This document shows, piece after piece, positions 8,887-18,720 of a stretch of 64,000 nt of DNA. The stretch spans positions 62,001-126,000 of the forward strand of contig NZ_AXUS01000002.1 of NCBI RefSeq assembly GCF_000498755.1, read 5' to 3'. The translations under genes and the position numbers were made by a program. The DNA is from Clostridioides mangenotii TR (GTDB lineage Bacteria; Bacillota; Clostridia; Peptostreptococcales; Peptostreptococcaceae). Positions within the stretch are counted from its first letter, which is position 1; the number at the start of each line of letters is the position of its first letter. The notes below the pieces were generated by a model, which saw only the letters and a program-made list of their open reading frames with translations, did no database searches and was not told the DNA's origin.

Positions 8887-9672
8887 TTAAGAGATACACT
8901 CCTTCACTTCTGGCAATTTATATGCAATAGCCATTTCTCCAGTTATAGGATTTGTATATATGTCACAATCAATTTCATATACTGACTTTACAAGCTCTTT
9001 AGTTAATATTTTATCTGGCTTTCCATGAGCTACTATTTCACCATTTTTTACCACATATAGAATATCGCAGTATGTTGCCGCCATTGATAAGTCATGGAGG
9101 GCAGCTAGCACTCCTACGTTTAATGACTTAACAGTTGAAAATATCTGTAGTTGATATTTTATATCTAGATGATTTGTTGGCTCATCTAAAATTAGAAAAT
9201 TTGGTTGCTGAGCTATAGCCCTAGCTAGTATTACCCTTTGTTTTTCTCCACCCGAAAGTGTTAAATAACTTCTATCTGAATATGCGGCTAAATCCACTTT
9301 TTCTAAGGCATCACACACAATCTCATGATCTTCTTTGCTATCTGCCTCCATGATGTCTTTATGTGGTGTTCTTCCCATCATAACCATATCGTAAACAGAA
9401 AAGTCGAAGCTCAAATCGTTAAACTGCCCAACAACTCCTAACTGCTTAGAAACTGACTTTGATTTCGATCTTAAAATATCCCTTTCTCCGAGAAATACAG
9501 ATCCCGTTTCAGGTTTAATTACTTTATATATACTTTTTAACAAAGTTGACTTTCCACATCCATTTGGTCCAATAATCCCCACAAACTTTCCATCATCAAC
9601 ATGTAATGAAATATCTTTTACAATTTTTGATCCTGATAAAGTCACAAATAGGTTCTCTACTTTCAAATTCAA
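8887..9672 (-). CDS. Iron-siderophore ABC transporter ATP-binding protein (FecE type)
   Basis: 261 residues if started at the TTG at 9672, which has GGAGGGAAG upstream; the longer frame from 9693 overlaps the permease gene. Walker A GPNGCGKST, Q-loop VGQFND, signature LSGGEKQR, Walker B FLILDEPTNHLD and the H-loop AALHDLSMAATYCD are all intact. This pattern is diagnostic for FecE/FhuC/BtuD ATPases of iron-siderophore and cobalamin importers. It powers the single permease encoded at 9674, expected to be a homodimer. Confidence 0.9.
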   Translation of the reverse strand: MNLKVENLFVTLSGSKIVKDISLHVDDGKFVGIIGPNGCGKSTLLKSIYKVIKPETGSVFLGERDILRSKSKSVSKQLGVVGQFNDLSFDFSVYDMVMMGRTPHKDIMEADSKEDHEIVCDALEKVDLAAYSDRSYLTLSGGEKQRVILARAIAQQPNFLILDEPTNHLDIKYQLQIFSTVKSLNVGVLAALHDLSMAATYCDILYVVKNGEIVAHGKPDKILTKELVKSVYEIDCDIYTNPITGEMAIAYKLPEVKECIS

Positions 9673-9673
9673 A

Positions 9674-10786
9674 TTACTTCCCTCCAAACCCATAACTTTT
9701 CTTTACCAACATATACATAAATACAGGAGCTCCAAGCAGAGATGTTATAATACCGATTGGAAGTTCCCCATTTGGAATTATAGTCCTTGCAAATATATCT
9801 GCCCAAATCAAGAATACAGCCCCACATAGAATACTTATGGGCAATAATCTTTTGTTGTCAGATCCTACGATGCTTCTGATTATATGCGGTACTATTAATC
9901 CTACAAATCCTATAATCCCACAGCTACCAACTATTACTCCTGTCACCGCGACAGATATCACCATATAAACTCTTCTGTACGCATTTAAATTTACACCCAG
10001 AGTTATCGCAGCTTCTTCTCCAATCATCATAGTATTCATTATTCTTGATTGAAATAAAAGTATAATTACGGCCAATGTTACGACAATTGCAACTATAGGC
10101 AGTTTTTCCCATTGTGCAGAACTTAAGCTTCCCATAGTCCAAAATGTCACAGAACGAATACCTTCTGCATCGTTGGCAAAATAAACAATAAAACTTGAGA
10201 TTGCATTACATAGCGCATTGATCACAGTTCCAGTAAGAACTAATTTTATAGAGGACATCTTTCCGCCTATACCTGCAAGCCCCATTACTAAAATAGCAGC
10301 TATAAATGCACCAATAAATGCCCAAAATGCAACTCCAAATTGGCTAAAAATTCCTGCAGACCCGAAACCAATCATAATAGAAAATGTTGCTCCTAGTGAA
10401 GCTCCAGATGATATTCCCAGTATATAAGGATCTGCTAATGGGTTTTGTACTGAAGCCTGCATAACTACTCCACATAATGTAAGGCCGATTCCAGCAATCA
10501 TTGCAAGTAAAACTCTAGGTAAACGGATTTGCCAGATAATATCTCCAAACATTCCCAACTGAGTTGAATTGCCAGTTAGTAAGTCAGTAAATTTCTTAAT
10601 TAATATTTGATAAGATTCTGCAATCGGAATAGATACTTGACCAATTGATACTGAAATAATTATAGAAAGTACTAGTGTAATAACTAATGCAATAACGACT
10701 ATTGTAAATGTAGAACGCTTTTTTAAGATACTATCATAATTAATTGTATTGTCTTTCTCTGTACCTATTTTTTGTGTCGATGACAT
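9674..10786 (-). CDS. Iron-siderophore ABC transporter permease (FecCD family)
   Basis: 370 residues with about 9-10 membrane helices after a 25-residue polar N-terminus. FecCD hallmarks: RLPRVLLAMIAGIGLTLCGVVMQ at about 85-107, NPLADPYILGISSGASLGA, and the cytoplasmic coupling region GIIGFVGLIVPHIIRSIVGSDNKRLLP near 285-312. Only one permease gene is present in this operon, so the channel should be a homodimer, unlike the two-permease operon at 14.6-16.7 kb. AGGAGG precedes the ATG; the stop lies 2 bp before the ATPase start. Confidence 0.92.
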   Translation of the reverse strand: MSSTQKIGTEKDNTINYDSILKKRSTFTIVVIALVITLVLSIIISVSIGQVSIPIAESYQILIKKFTDLLTGNSTQLGMFGDIIWQIRLPRVLLAMIAGIGLTLCGVVMQASVQNPLADPYILGISSGASLGATFSIMIGFGSAGIFSQFGVAFWAFIGAFIAAILVMGLAGIGGKMSSIKLVLTGTVINALCNAISSFIVYFANDAEGIRSVTFWTMGSLSSAQWEKLPIVAIVVTLAVIILLFQSRIMNTMMIGEEAAITLGVNLNAYRRVYMVISVAVTGVIVGSCGIIGFVGLIVPHIIRSIVGSDNKRLLPISILCGAVFLIWADIFARTIIPNGELPIGIITSLLGAPVFMYMLVKKSYGFGGK

Positions 10787-10788
10787 AT

Positions 10789-11826
10789 CTAATTTCCTCC
10801 AAACATCTCTGGATGAATAAACTCAGCAACATCTTTATATAAATCAGAGAGTTCAAGACTTCCACGTATTGCATTTGTATAATCTGCTACCATCACATTT
10901 CCTGTTTTTATTGCAGTAACATTTTGAAGTTTTTTATTAGAAATAAGCTTGTTTTTTATTGCCTCGCTGTTAGAACCTTGAAATTCTGTAATAATTATTT
11001 TTTCTGGATTTGCAGCAATAATTGACTCAGTGGACATTTCCATATATGAATCCTTTGATAGTTCTACATACTTTCCACCTGTATCCTCAATAACTTCATC
11101 GATAACACACCCTGAACGCGGATAATAATCATAATTTTCACGGCCAGCGCTTGCTACAAGTAAAACACTAGGTTTACTATTTGCCCTTTTTGTAACTTCT
11201 TTAACTTTATCTATCCTTTCATTTTGTTCTTCTAAGTACTTGTTTATCTCGCTTTCAATATTAAAAGTCTTTCCAAAGTTCTCGATATCTTTAATGTATT
11301 CATCAATACTTCGTCCGATAGTAAAATTAACCGCAGGAAGAGTTGGTATACCCCTCTCATTCCAAAATGAAATACCCCCTACTCTATCTTCTTTAAAAGA
11401 TGAAGACATTGCAAAAATAATATCAGGCTGTAAAGCGATAATAGACTCTACAGATGGCCATGATTTAGACATAACTGGCATTTTAGATATTTCATCTTTA
11501 TACTTCGAGAAAGATTGATCTAGATATCCTATACCAACAACTCTATCTTGAAGCCCAAATTCAATCATCAATTCAGCCATTGCTTGTCCGATTACTACAA
11601 CTTTCTTTGGCTCTTTATTTATAGTTTGCACTATCTCTTTTCCTTCATTTGTATAAACATTGAGCTTTAAAGGATAATTATTTTTACTTTTCTTACTATC
11701 GTCTTCTTGTTGATGTACACTTATATTATGATTTTCTTTGTTATCATTTTGTGTAGATTTGGAGCAACCCGGCAACATTAAAATGAAAACAGCCCCTATA
11801 AATAGTGTCATGTACTTTTTAAACAT
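10789..11826 (-). CDS. Iron-siderophore ABC transporter substrate-binding lipoprotein
   Basis: 345 residues. The signal peptide has a clear lipobox, LPGC at about 18-21, so the protein is anchored to the outer face of the membrane. A Ser/Asn/Lys/Glu-rich linker follows, then the class III periplasmic-binding fold: PKKVVVIGQAMAELMIEFGLQDRVVGIGY and later ESIIALQPDIIFAMSSS. It delivers ligand to the permease at 9674. The ligand (ferric siderophore, haem or cobalamin) is not evident, but the Fur box just upstream favours an iron ligand. First gene of the four-gene operon; AAGGAGG precedes the ATG. Confidence 0.88.
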   Translation of the reverse strand: MFKKYMTLFIGAVFILMLPGCSKSTQNDNKENHNISVHQQEDDSKKSKNNYPLKLNVYTNEGKEIVQTINKEPKKVVVIGQAMAELMIEFGLQDRVVGIGYLDQSFSKYKDEISKMPVMSKSWPSVESIIALQPDIIFAMSSSFKEDRVGGISFWNERGIPTLPAVNFTIGRSIDEYIKDIENFGKTFNIESEINKYLEEQNERIDKVKEVTKRANSKPSVLLVASAGRENYDYYPRSGCVIDEVIEDTGGKYVELSKDSYMEMSTESIIAANPEKIIITEFQGSNSEAIKNKLISNKKLQNVTAIKTGNVMVADYTNAIRGSLELSDLYKDVAEFIHPEMFGGN

Positions 11827-11851
11827 TTTTACCTCCTTGTAATCCTTAATT

Positions 11852-11870
11852 GATAATAATTTTCATTATC
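11852..11870 (-). promoter_or_regulatory. Fur box upstream of the siderophore operon
   Basis: GATAATAATTTTCATTATC matches 16 of 19 positions of the classical Fur consensus and lies 25-45 bp upstream of the lipoprotein start codon, within its promoter region. Iron-dependent repression is inferred. Confidence 0.75.
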
Positions 11871-12005
11871 TTCTCAAGAACTATAATATCAAAGTAACAT
11901 GTATGATCTATGTTGATGCAGTCACCGTTTATATTGAGAAAAAATCTTTTTGAACTAAAATTGAATTTTGAATTATATTCATTTTATTTTTTAATGTGTA
12001 AAACA

Positions 12006-12039
12006 AAGAAGTCAGGAAACATCTGCTTCCTGACTTCTT
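12006..12039 (-). terminator. Terminator of the second siderophore operon
   Basis: AAGAAGTCAGGAA and TTCCTGACTTCTT form a perfect 13-bp stem around ACATCTGC, 20 bases past the stop of the ABC exporter gene. The minus-strand trailing sequence is TTGTTTTAC. Confidence 0.8.
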
Positions 12040-12060
12040 AAACATTTATATTAATAAAAA

Positions 12061-13788
12061 CTAAGCTAAAACGCTTTGTCTATCGTACAATCTTGAATAA
12101 ATCCCTTTATTATTTACAAGTTCTTTATGTGTACCCACCTCATCAATCACTCCATTATTTAAGACTACTATCTTATCCGCATTTTTAACAGTAGACAATC
12201 TATGAGCTATAATTAATGTAGTACGTCCTTCTGCTAATACTTCTAATGCCAATTGTATAGCCGCTTCTGTTTCCGAATCAAGTGCAGAAGTAGCCTCATC
12301 TAATATCAATATAGAAGGATTCTTTAGGAACATTCTGGCTATTGATAGTCTTTGTTTTTGGCCTCCTGATAATTTAACTCCTCTTTCGCCAATAAAAGTA
12401 TTCAAACCATCAGGCATAGCTAGTATAACCTCTTCGAGTTGGGCTTGCCTTATCGATTTCCAAATCTCATCTTCTGTTGCATCTAACTTACCATAAGCTA
12501 TATTTTCACGTATTGTCCCGTCGAATAGAAATACATCCTGTTGTACAATACCTATATGATTTCTTAATGAATTAACCGTCATATCTTTAGTATCAATTCC
12601 ATCAACATATATATTGCCTTCTTCCAAATCGTAAAATCTAGGTAGAAGACTGCATAAAGATGATTTACCCGACCCAGATGGTCCGACTAATGCAACAGTT
12701 TCGCCGGCATTGATTTTTAAATCTATATTACTTAAAACATTGCTATCTGTATTCTCATAGTTAAATGTAACATCTTTATATAAAATATCGCCTTTAACTT
12801 TATCGATATCCTTTGCACCTGGTTTATCTTTTACATCTGGATTAGTTTCTAAAAGATTAAGGAATCTTTTAAATCCTGCTACGCCTTTTGGGTAGGTCTC
12901 AATAATAGATGCAATCTTTGCGATCGGAGATAAAAATACATTTGACAACATTACGAAAGAAACAAATTCACCATTACTCATTTCTCCCTTTAGTACAAAC
13001 CAAGTTCCACACAGTAATACAAATATAGATACTAATTTCATAAGTATAAAACTTATAGATGAGTTCCACGCCATAATTTTATATGTAACACACTTTGTTA
13101 AAAAGAAACTATGGTTATTTTTTTGAAATTTCTTAATTTCGTAATCTTCGTTAGTAAAAGCTTGAACAACACGCATTCCACTTACATTGTTTTCTACACG
13201 TGCATTGTAATTAGCTATTTCTTCATACATATGATCAAATGCAATCGCCATTTTCTTACTAAAGTATAAAGAAAGGTATATCATAAATGGAACAGTAATA
13301 AAAGTTATAACCGTCAACTTTAAGTTTATTGAAAGCATAATAGATAATGCCCCTATAAGAGTCATCGCCGAAATAAACATATCTTCTGGACCATGGTGGG
13401 CTAATTCCCCCATATCCATTAAATCGTTTGTCATCCTAGAAACTAAATGTCCAGTTTTATTATTATCAAAAAATCTAAAAGACAATCTCTGAACATGCTC
13501 AAAAAGCCCTTTTCTCATATCTGCTTCAATACTTATACCTAGCTTGTGCCCCCAATAGGTAACAATATAATGTAAAATCGAGCTCACAAAATATATGCCG
13601 AACAAAATTATACATCCATAAAGGATATATGTCCAATTTCCTTTTGGCAATAGATCGTCTAACACTATACTTATTGCTAATGGGAAAACAAGTTCTAATA
13701 AAGCTGACAAAGTAGCACATGAGAAGTCTACAATAAATAGTTTTTTATATGGCTTGTAATAGGAGAAAAACTTCCTCAAAATATTCAA
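12061..13788 (-). CDS. ABC exporter, fused membrane and ATPase domains
   Basis: 575 residues, MsbA/BmrA-like: six membrane helices (about 1-310) then an ATPase with Walker A GPSGSGKSS, Q-loop VQQDVFLF, signature LSGGQKQR, Walker B ILILDEATSALD and H-loop IAHRLS. The TTG at 13788 is the start; it lies inside the end of the upstream ATPase gene and has GGAGAG before it, so the genes are coupled. It probably works as a homodimer. As the last gene of a siderophore-import operon it could export a siderophore or contribute to import like the YbtPQ group. The substrate is unknown. Confidence 0.88.
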   Translation of the reverse strand: MNILRKFFSYYKPYKKLFIVDFSCATLSALLELVFPLAISIVLDDLLPKGNWTYILYGCIILFGIYFVSSILHYIVTYWGHKLGISIEADMRKGLFEHVQRLSFRFFDNNKTGHLVSRMTNDLMDMGELAHHGPEDMFISAMTLIGALSIMLSINLKLTVITFITVPFMIYLSLYFSKKMAIAFDHMYEEIANYNARVENNVSGMRVVQAFTNEDYEIKKFQKNNHSFFLTKCVTYKIMAWNSSISFILMKLVSIFVLLCGTWFVLKGEMSNGEFVSFVMLSNVFLSPIAKIASIIETYPKGVAGFKRFLNLLETNPDVKDKPGAKDIDKVKGDILYKDVTFNYENTDSNVLSNIDLKINAGETVALVGPSGSGKSSLCSLLPRFYDLEEGNIYVDGIDTKDMTVNSLRNHIGIVQQDVFLFDGTIRENIAYGKLDATEDEIWKSIRQAQLEEVILAMPDGLNTFIGERGVKLSGGQKQRLSIARMFLKNPSILILDEATSALDSETEAAIQLALEVLAEGRTTLIIAHRLSTVKNADKIVVLNNGVIDEVGTHKELVNNKGIYSRLYDRQSVLA

Positions 13789-14606
13789 TTAGAATTCACT
13801 CTCCTTATTTCTGTGTATTCATTTTTTATTAAGTCATAAGTAATACAAACGGGGCGAAGAGTTCGAGGGTCTTTTACTATTTCAGCATCTATATTAAAAG
13901 TTTTCTTAAGTACCGACCTATTCATAACCTCATCAGGAGTTCCGCTAGAAATAATTTCTCCACCTCGGATTGCAATCATATAGTCAGCAAAACGAGCTGC
14001 GAGATTTAAATCATGTATTACCATAACAATAGTACTGCCTTGCTTTTTGTTTAAATCGTACAGTAATTCCAATACTTCTAATTGGTGAGATAAGTCTAAA
14101 TATGTAGTAGGCTCATCTAATAAAATTATACCTGTCTGTTGTGCAAGAGCCATAGCTATCCAAACTCTTTGTCTCTGCCCTCCAGAAAGAGTGTCCACAG
14201 ACCTGTCAGCAAATTCCGAAATTTTTGTAGCGTCTAATGCCCAAGAGATAATTTTTTTATCTTCAGGTGTAAGACTTCCCAATCCTTTTTGATGTGGATA
14301 TCTTCCATAAGCTACTAGCTCACCTACAGTAAGTCCGTTTGGGGATTGAGGAGACTGTGGTAAAACTGCCATTCTCTTTGCAATCTCTTTTGTAGATAGC
14401 TTTCTAATGTCATCGCCATTTATATAAATCATTCCGTTGTTTGGCTTCATAATACGACCTAAAGACTTTAGTATCGTAGATTTACCACAGCCATTAGGAC
14501 CAATGATAGTGGTTATTTTACCTTCAGGAATACTTGCATTTAGATTTTCTACTATTATACTCTCATCATAAGCTATAGATAGATTTTTTGTTTCTATACT
14601 AATCAT
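13785..14606 (-). CDS. Siderophore ABC transporter ATP-binding protein (FecE/YusV-like)
   Basis: 273 residues with intact Walker A GPNGCGKST (about 38-46), signature LSGGQRQR, Walker B IILLDEPTTYLDLSHQ and H-loop VIHDLNLAARFAD. Length and motifs match the YusV/FecE/FhuC group. It follows two FecCD permeases and overlaps the next gene by 4 bp. It energises the heterodimeric permease at 14644-16676. Confidence 0.9.
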   Translation of the reverse strand: MISIETKNLSIAYDESIIVENLNASIPEGKITTIIGPNGCGKSTILKSLGRIMKPNNGMIYINGDDIRKLSTKEIAKRMAVLPQSPQSPNGLTVGELVAYGRYPHQKGLGSLTPEDKKIISWALDATKISEFADRSVDTLSGGQRQRVWIAMALAQQTGIILLDEPTTYLDLSHQLEVLELLYDLNKKQGSTIVMVIHDLNLAARFADYMIAIRGGEIISSGTPDEVMNRSVLKKTFNIDAEIVKDPRTLRPVCITYDLIKNEYTEIRRVNSN

Positions 14607-14643
14607 TTTTTTATTACCTACTTTCTATATATATGAATAATTA

Positions 14644-15651
14644 TTATTCTGAACGAGCTAGAAGATATATAAAATAAGGAGTACTAAGAATTGTTATGAT
14701 TATACCAGTAGGTATATCTGCACCAAAACTTACAGTACGCGTTATTGTATCAGCTAAGATCATAATCAATGCCCCTATTAGAGCACAACTTGGAAGAAGT
14801 ACCTTGTGATTGGGGCCTACAATCTTTCTGGCTATATGCGGTGAAATAAGTCCTACAAAGAACATAGATCCACCTAATGCTACACTTCCAGAAGCTAAAG
14901 CTACTGCTGCTATAGATAATCCTAAAAATTCTTTTTTTACTGGAACTCCAACTCCTGTAGCTAATTGATTGCCTAAATTAAGAATATTTAAAGTTCTCGC
15001 TTTATAAAAAGCATATAGACAAAATACAAATATCCAAGGTAGTAAAATAACTATATATCTCCAATCATCTCCCCAAAGACTTCCCACTAACCACTTTTGT
15101 GCAAAGTCGAATTGATTACGGTTTAATTTTAGTGTAATAAATAGAGACAGAGCTCCAAATCCAGTATTCATCGCAACACCTGTAAGAACAAGCCTTGTTG
15201 GGGAAATATCCGAATTTCGTTTATAAGATAGCGCATAAATTAGTACTGCGGCTATCATTCCACCAATAAATGACAGCACCGGTAAGGCAATGGCTGATGA
15301 AACCCCATTAACTGCAAATACTGATATATAAACAAGCATGAATAATCCTGAACCAGAACTAATTCCTAATATTCCCGGATCTGCCAGATCATTTTTAAAC
15401 AAAGCTTGTAAAATGCAACCTGATGTTGCCATACCAATACCTACAAGTATTGATAAAACAATACGTGGTAGACGAAATTCGTAAACAATTAAGTTTTGTT
15501 TTGATGTACCATTACCAAGTACTACATTAAGTACTTCACTAGGATTAAGGTTCATCTTTCCAACATTCATACTAACTATAACTGCTAAAAGTAAAGCTAA
15601 AAACAGTATAAAAATCAATATATTTTTTTTCGTGACTGGATTTATTCTCAT
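14644..15651 (-). CDS. Siderophore ABC transporter permease (FecCD, second subunit)
   Basis: 335 residues, about 9-10 membrane helices. Family motifs: FRLPRIVLSILVGIGMATSGCILQ, NDLADPGILGISSGSG and FVGLISPHIARKIVGPNHKVLLPS. It overlaps the preceding permease gene by 4 bp (ATGA-type junction). Together with that gene it matches the YfiZ/YfhA-type two-permease layout used for hydroxamate or citrate-based siderophores in Bacillus. Substrate assignment is inference. Confidence 0.9.
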   Translation of the reverse strand: MRINPVTKKNILIFILFLALLLAVIVSMNVGKMNLNPSEVLNVVLGNGTSKQNLIVYEFRLPRIVLSILVGIGMATSGCILQALFKNDLADPGILGISSGSGLFMLVYISVFAVNGVSSAIALPVLSFIGGMIAAVLIYALSYKRNSDISPTRLVLTGVAMNTGFGALSLFITLKLNRNQFDFAQKWLVGSLWGDDWRYIVILLPWIFVFCLYAFYKARTLNILNLGNQLATGVGVPVKKEFLGLSIAAVALASGSVALGGSMFFVGLISPHIARKIVGPNHKVLLPSCALIGALIMILADTITRTVSFGADIPTGIIITILSTPYFIYLLARSE

Positions 15652-16676
15652 TCAAATGACCTCCTTTCCTTTCTTGAAATATAAAGAAAGAAAGGCACTC
15701 CAATAATCGAAAACATTATTCCTAATGGAGTTTCATAAGGCTTATTGATTAATCTTCCAAATAAATCAGCACCTACCATAAAGGCCGCTCCATATAAAGC
15801 TGATGCAGGTATTATATATCTATAATCAACACCTACTAGGTAGCGCATCATATGAGGTATAATTAGACCTACAAATCCTATAGGACCTGCTATAGAAACA
15901 GATATTCCTGCTAGTATAAGCACTACTATAGATGCAACAGATTTTACAAATACAGTTTTCTGGCCTAATCCCTTTGCTACATCTTCACCTAAACTTAATA
16001 CAGTGATTGATGGGGAAAGCACGATCGACAATATCATACCAATTACAAACCACGGTAATACTACCAGAAGCTCTCCAAAAGAGACACTTGCTACTCCTCC
16101 TGACGACCAGTAGCTGAGTTGTTGACCGATATTATACTTAATTGCAATAAAAGTACTCATCGCACTGAAAAGCATAGATATTGATATCCCTGATAGTACA
16201 AGCCTTTGTGGCGTCATTCCCCTCTTGCTTAATGATGCTATGAAGTAAGTTATCCCTACCCCTAGCCCTGCTCCTGCAAATGAAAATAGGCTAAGATTAG
16301 AGTACGAACCACCTGGGAAAAAGGCTAAACATATTGCTATTGCAAATGCTGCCCCTGAATTTACTCCCATCAGCCCCGAGTCGGCTAATGGGTTTCTAGT
16401 ACTTCCCTGCATTATTGCTCCTGCAACCGCCAAACTTGCTCCAACAATAATATCTCCAAAAGTACGAGGCACACGAAGTGTTCTAATAATTTGATGTTCT
16501 GTTATACTTGGATTAAATTTTATTATCGCTTCCCAAGCTGTTGCTATATCCATATTTGCTGCACCAAATGAAATAGATCCAGCTAAAAAGATAATTAGAA
16601 GTACTAATCCTATAATCATATATAAAACAAAATCTACTTTATCTCTTTTTTTTGATTCTAAATTTTGTGTTTGCAT
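15648..16676 (-). CDS. Siderophore ABC transporter permease (FecCD, first subunit)
   Basis: 342 residues, about 9-10 membrane helices. Motifs: TLRVPRTFGDIIVGASLAVAGAIMQ, NPLADSGLMGVNSGAAF and GPIGFVGLIIPHMMRYLVGVDYRYIIP. AAGGAA precedes the ATG. It forms the heterodimer partner of the permease at 14644. The gene follows the three binding-protein genes by about 50 bp. Confidence 0.9.
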   Translation of the reverse strand: MQTQNLESKKRDKVDFVLYMIIGLVLLIIFLAGSISFGAANMDIATAWEAIIKFNPSITEHQIIRTLRVPRTFGDIIVGASLAVAGAIMQGSTRNPLADSGLMGVNSGAAFAIAICLAFFPGGSYSNLSLFSFAGAGLGVGITYFIASLSKRGMTPQRLVLSGISISMLFSAMSTFIAIKYNIGQQLSYWSSGGVASVSFGELLVVLPWFVIGMILSIVLSPSITVLSLGEDVAKGLGQKTVFVKSVASIVVLILAGISVSIAGPIGFVGLIIPHMMRYLVGVDYRYIIPASALYGAAFMVGADLFGRLINKPYETPLGIMFSIIGVPFFLYISRKERRSFE

Positions 16677-16727
16677 TTCAATTCCTTCTTACATAATTAT
16701 TTTATAAAACTTTAAATTATAAAAGAT

Positions 16728-17660
16728 CTAACTATTAGTAGTGTCTAGAATAGCATTAACGAATTTATCAAGTTGTACATTCATAGAATATATATCCGCA
16801 TAGAAGTATAATTCTCCGCTAGTATTTATAACTCTTCCTTCTTTTACTGCTTTAATATTATTCCATATATCGTTGTCAGTTAAGAAATTTGGACCTCCCC
16901 AAGTTGAGTTAATTACATAATCTCCACAGTATTCAGGTAAGGCTTCTAGTGATAGCTCTCTATATTGGTCTGCATCTATAATTTCTTTTTCTATTATATC
17001 TGGCGCTTTAAGGTCAAGGTAGTCATAAAATATCTCTCCTCCTCTACCATATTTATTACCGAATAACATCAATGTCTTACCAGAATCACTTTCTATTAAT
17101 GTAAAAGTCTTATCCATTACTCCTGCTTTATTTAACTTTTCTTTGCTATCTATCACTTTTTGTTTAAAATTATCAATTACCTCTTTAGCTTCTTTCTGCT
17201 TACCAACAGCCTCACCTATAAGAGTTACTCTCTCTTCCGTAGTTAGTTCTCCAAAAGGAATAAGTATAGTTGGTGCTATTTTATTTAATTTTTCATAATC
17301 TTCCTCTTTTACAACTATCAATAAATCTGGATCAACTTTCATTACTTCTTCCGGCTCCCATTTTTCAATTGTTGCCACACCTGCTAGTTCATTTTTAAAT
17401 GCCGATTCTTCCTTAGGTTTTTCTGTTGCTATAGGTTTTACTCCCAATGCTAGTAAGTCCCCTTGGTAACAACTTACAGCTACTCTCTTTGGGTTTGATG
17501 GAACTTCAATATCACCTTTAACAGTTGTTACTTTTCTTGTCTTAGGCTCAACCTCTGTTTTTTTATTAATATTACCACTATTGGAGCAACCAATTGCCAA
17601 CATCGAAATCATAAAAATCATACAAACTATAATAGTTAGTTTTATTTTTTCTCCAATCAC
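16728..17660 (-). CDS. Siderophore-binding lipoprotein, paralog 3 of 3
   Basis: 310 residues. Signal peptide with lipobox AIGC at about 22-25, then a FhuD/YfiY-like binding fold: TTVKGDIEVPSNPKRVAVSCYQGDLLALGVKPIATE. It shares the distinctive block KYGRGGEIFYDYLDLKAPDIIEKEIIDADQ and the C-terminal DIYSMNVQLDKFVNAIL with the next two genes, so the three arose by tandem duplication. It has a GTG start with GAGGAG upstream. It differs from its siblings in the loop around EKPKEESAFKNELAG, so ligand preference may differ. Confidence 0.9.
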   Translation of the reverse strand: MIGEKIKLTIIVCMIFMISMLAIGCSNSGNINKKTEVEPKTRKVTTVKGDIEVPSNPKRVAVSCYQGDLLALGVKPIATEKPKEESAFKNELAGVATIEKWEPEEVMKVDPDLLIVVKEEDYEKLNKIAPTILIPFGELTTEERVTLIGEAVGKQKEAKEVIDNFKQKVIDSKEKLNKAGVMDKTFTLIESDSGKTLMLFGNKYGRGGEIFYDYLDLKAPDIIEKEIIDADQYRELSLEALPEYCGDYVINSTWGGPNFLTDNDIWNNIKAVKEGRVINTSGELYFYADIYSMNVQLDKFVNAILDTTNS

Positions 17661-17724
17661 TTTTTATCTCCTCACCTTTATGAGTATTATATGTATGACC
17701 TACATTTTTTTCTCAAGATTAGAT

Positions 17725-18651
17725 CTACTTATTAGTAGTAGCTAGAATATCATCTACGAATTTATCGAGTTGCACATCCATAGAATATATATCTACATAA
17801 AAGTATAATTCTGCGCTAGTTTTTATAACTTTTCCTTCTTTTACTGCTGACATATTATTCCATATCTCGCTTTCTGTTAAAGTATCCTTTCCGCCCCATG
17901 TTGAGTTAATTACATAATCCTCACAGTACTCAGGTAAAGCTTCTAAAGATATCTCTCTATACTGGTCAGCGTCTATTATCTCTTTTTCTATTACATCTGG
18001 TGCTTTAAGATCTAGGTAGTCATAAAATATTTCTCCGCCTCTACCGTATTTATTACCGTATATCCATGTCTTACCAGAATGACTTTCTAGCAAAGTAAAT
18101 TTCTTATCCATTAATCCCGCTTTATTTAACTTGTCTTTGCTATCCTCTACTTTTTGTTTGAAATTCTCTAGTACTTTCTTAGCCTCATCTTGCTTTCCAA
18201 CAACTTCACCTAAAAGAGTTACTCTCTCTTCTGTAGTAAATTCTCCAAAAGGAATAAGTACTGTCGGCGCAATTTTATTTAATTTTTCATAGTCTTCATC
18301 TGTTGTAACTATTAACAAGTCTGGGTCAAGCGCCATCACTTCTTCCGGTTCCCATTTTTCAATTTCTTTGACACCCTTTAACTCATCTTTAAATGCTGTT
18401 TCTCCTTCAGCTTTCTCTGTTGCTATAGGTTTTACACCTAATGCAAGTAAATCACCTTGGTAGAAATTAACGGCTATTCTTTTTGGATTAGCAGGAACTT
18501 CAATCTCACCTTTAATAGTTTTCACTGTTCTAGTTTTAGCTTCACCTGCTGACTCTTTGTCGTTACTACTATTAGAACACCCAATTGCCAACATAGTAAT
18601 CATAAAAATAGTACAAGCTATAGGAATAAATTTTAATTTTTTCATAGTCAT
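17725..18651 (-). CDS. Siderophore-binding lipoprotein, paralog 2 of 3
   Basis: 308 residues with lipobox AIGC and the same fold and blocks as the flanking paralogs (GDLLALGVKPIATEKAEGET, YGNKYGRGGEIFYDYLDL, DIYSMDVQLDKFVDDIL). It appears closest to the copy at 16728 by eye. Two in-frame ATGs occur at the start; GAGGAG precedes the first. It is expected to hand ferric siderophore to the shared permease pair at 14644-16676. Confidence 0.9.
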   Translation of the reverse strand: MTMKKLKFIPIACTIFMITMLAIGCSNSSNDKESAGEAKTRTVKTIKGEIEVPANPKRIAVNFYQGDLLALGVKPIATEKAEGETAFKDELKGVKEIEKWEPEEVMALDPDLLIVTTDEDYEKLNKIAPTVLIPFGEFTTEERVTLLGEVVGKQDEAKKVLENFKQKVEDSKDKLNKAGLMDKKFTLLESHSGKTWIYGNKYGRGGEIFYDYLDLKAPDVIEKEIIDADQYREISLEALPEYCEDYVINSTWGGKDTLTESEIWNNMSAVKEGKVIKTSAELYFYVDIYSMDVQLDKFVDDILATTNK

Positions 18652-18720
18652 TTTCTAACTCCTCATTTTTATAAAGTTTTGTATAAATATATTTTTTTAT
18701 TCATTTCATCCAAATTTATT

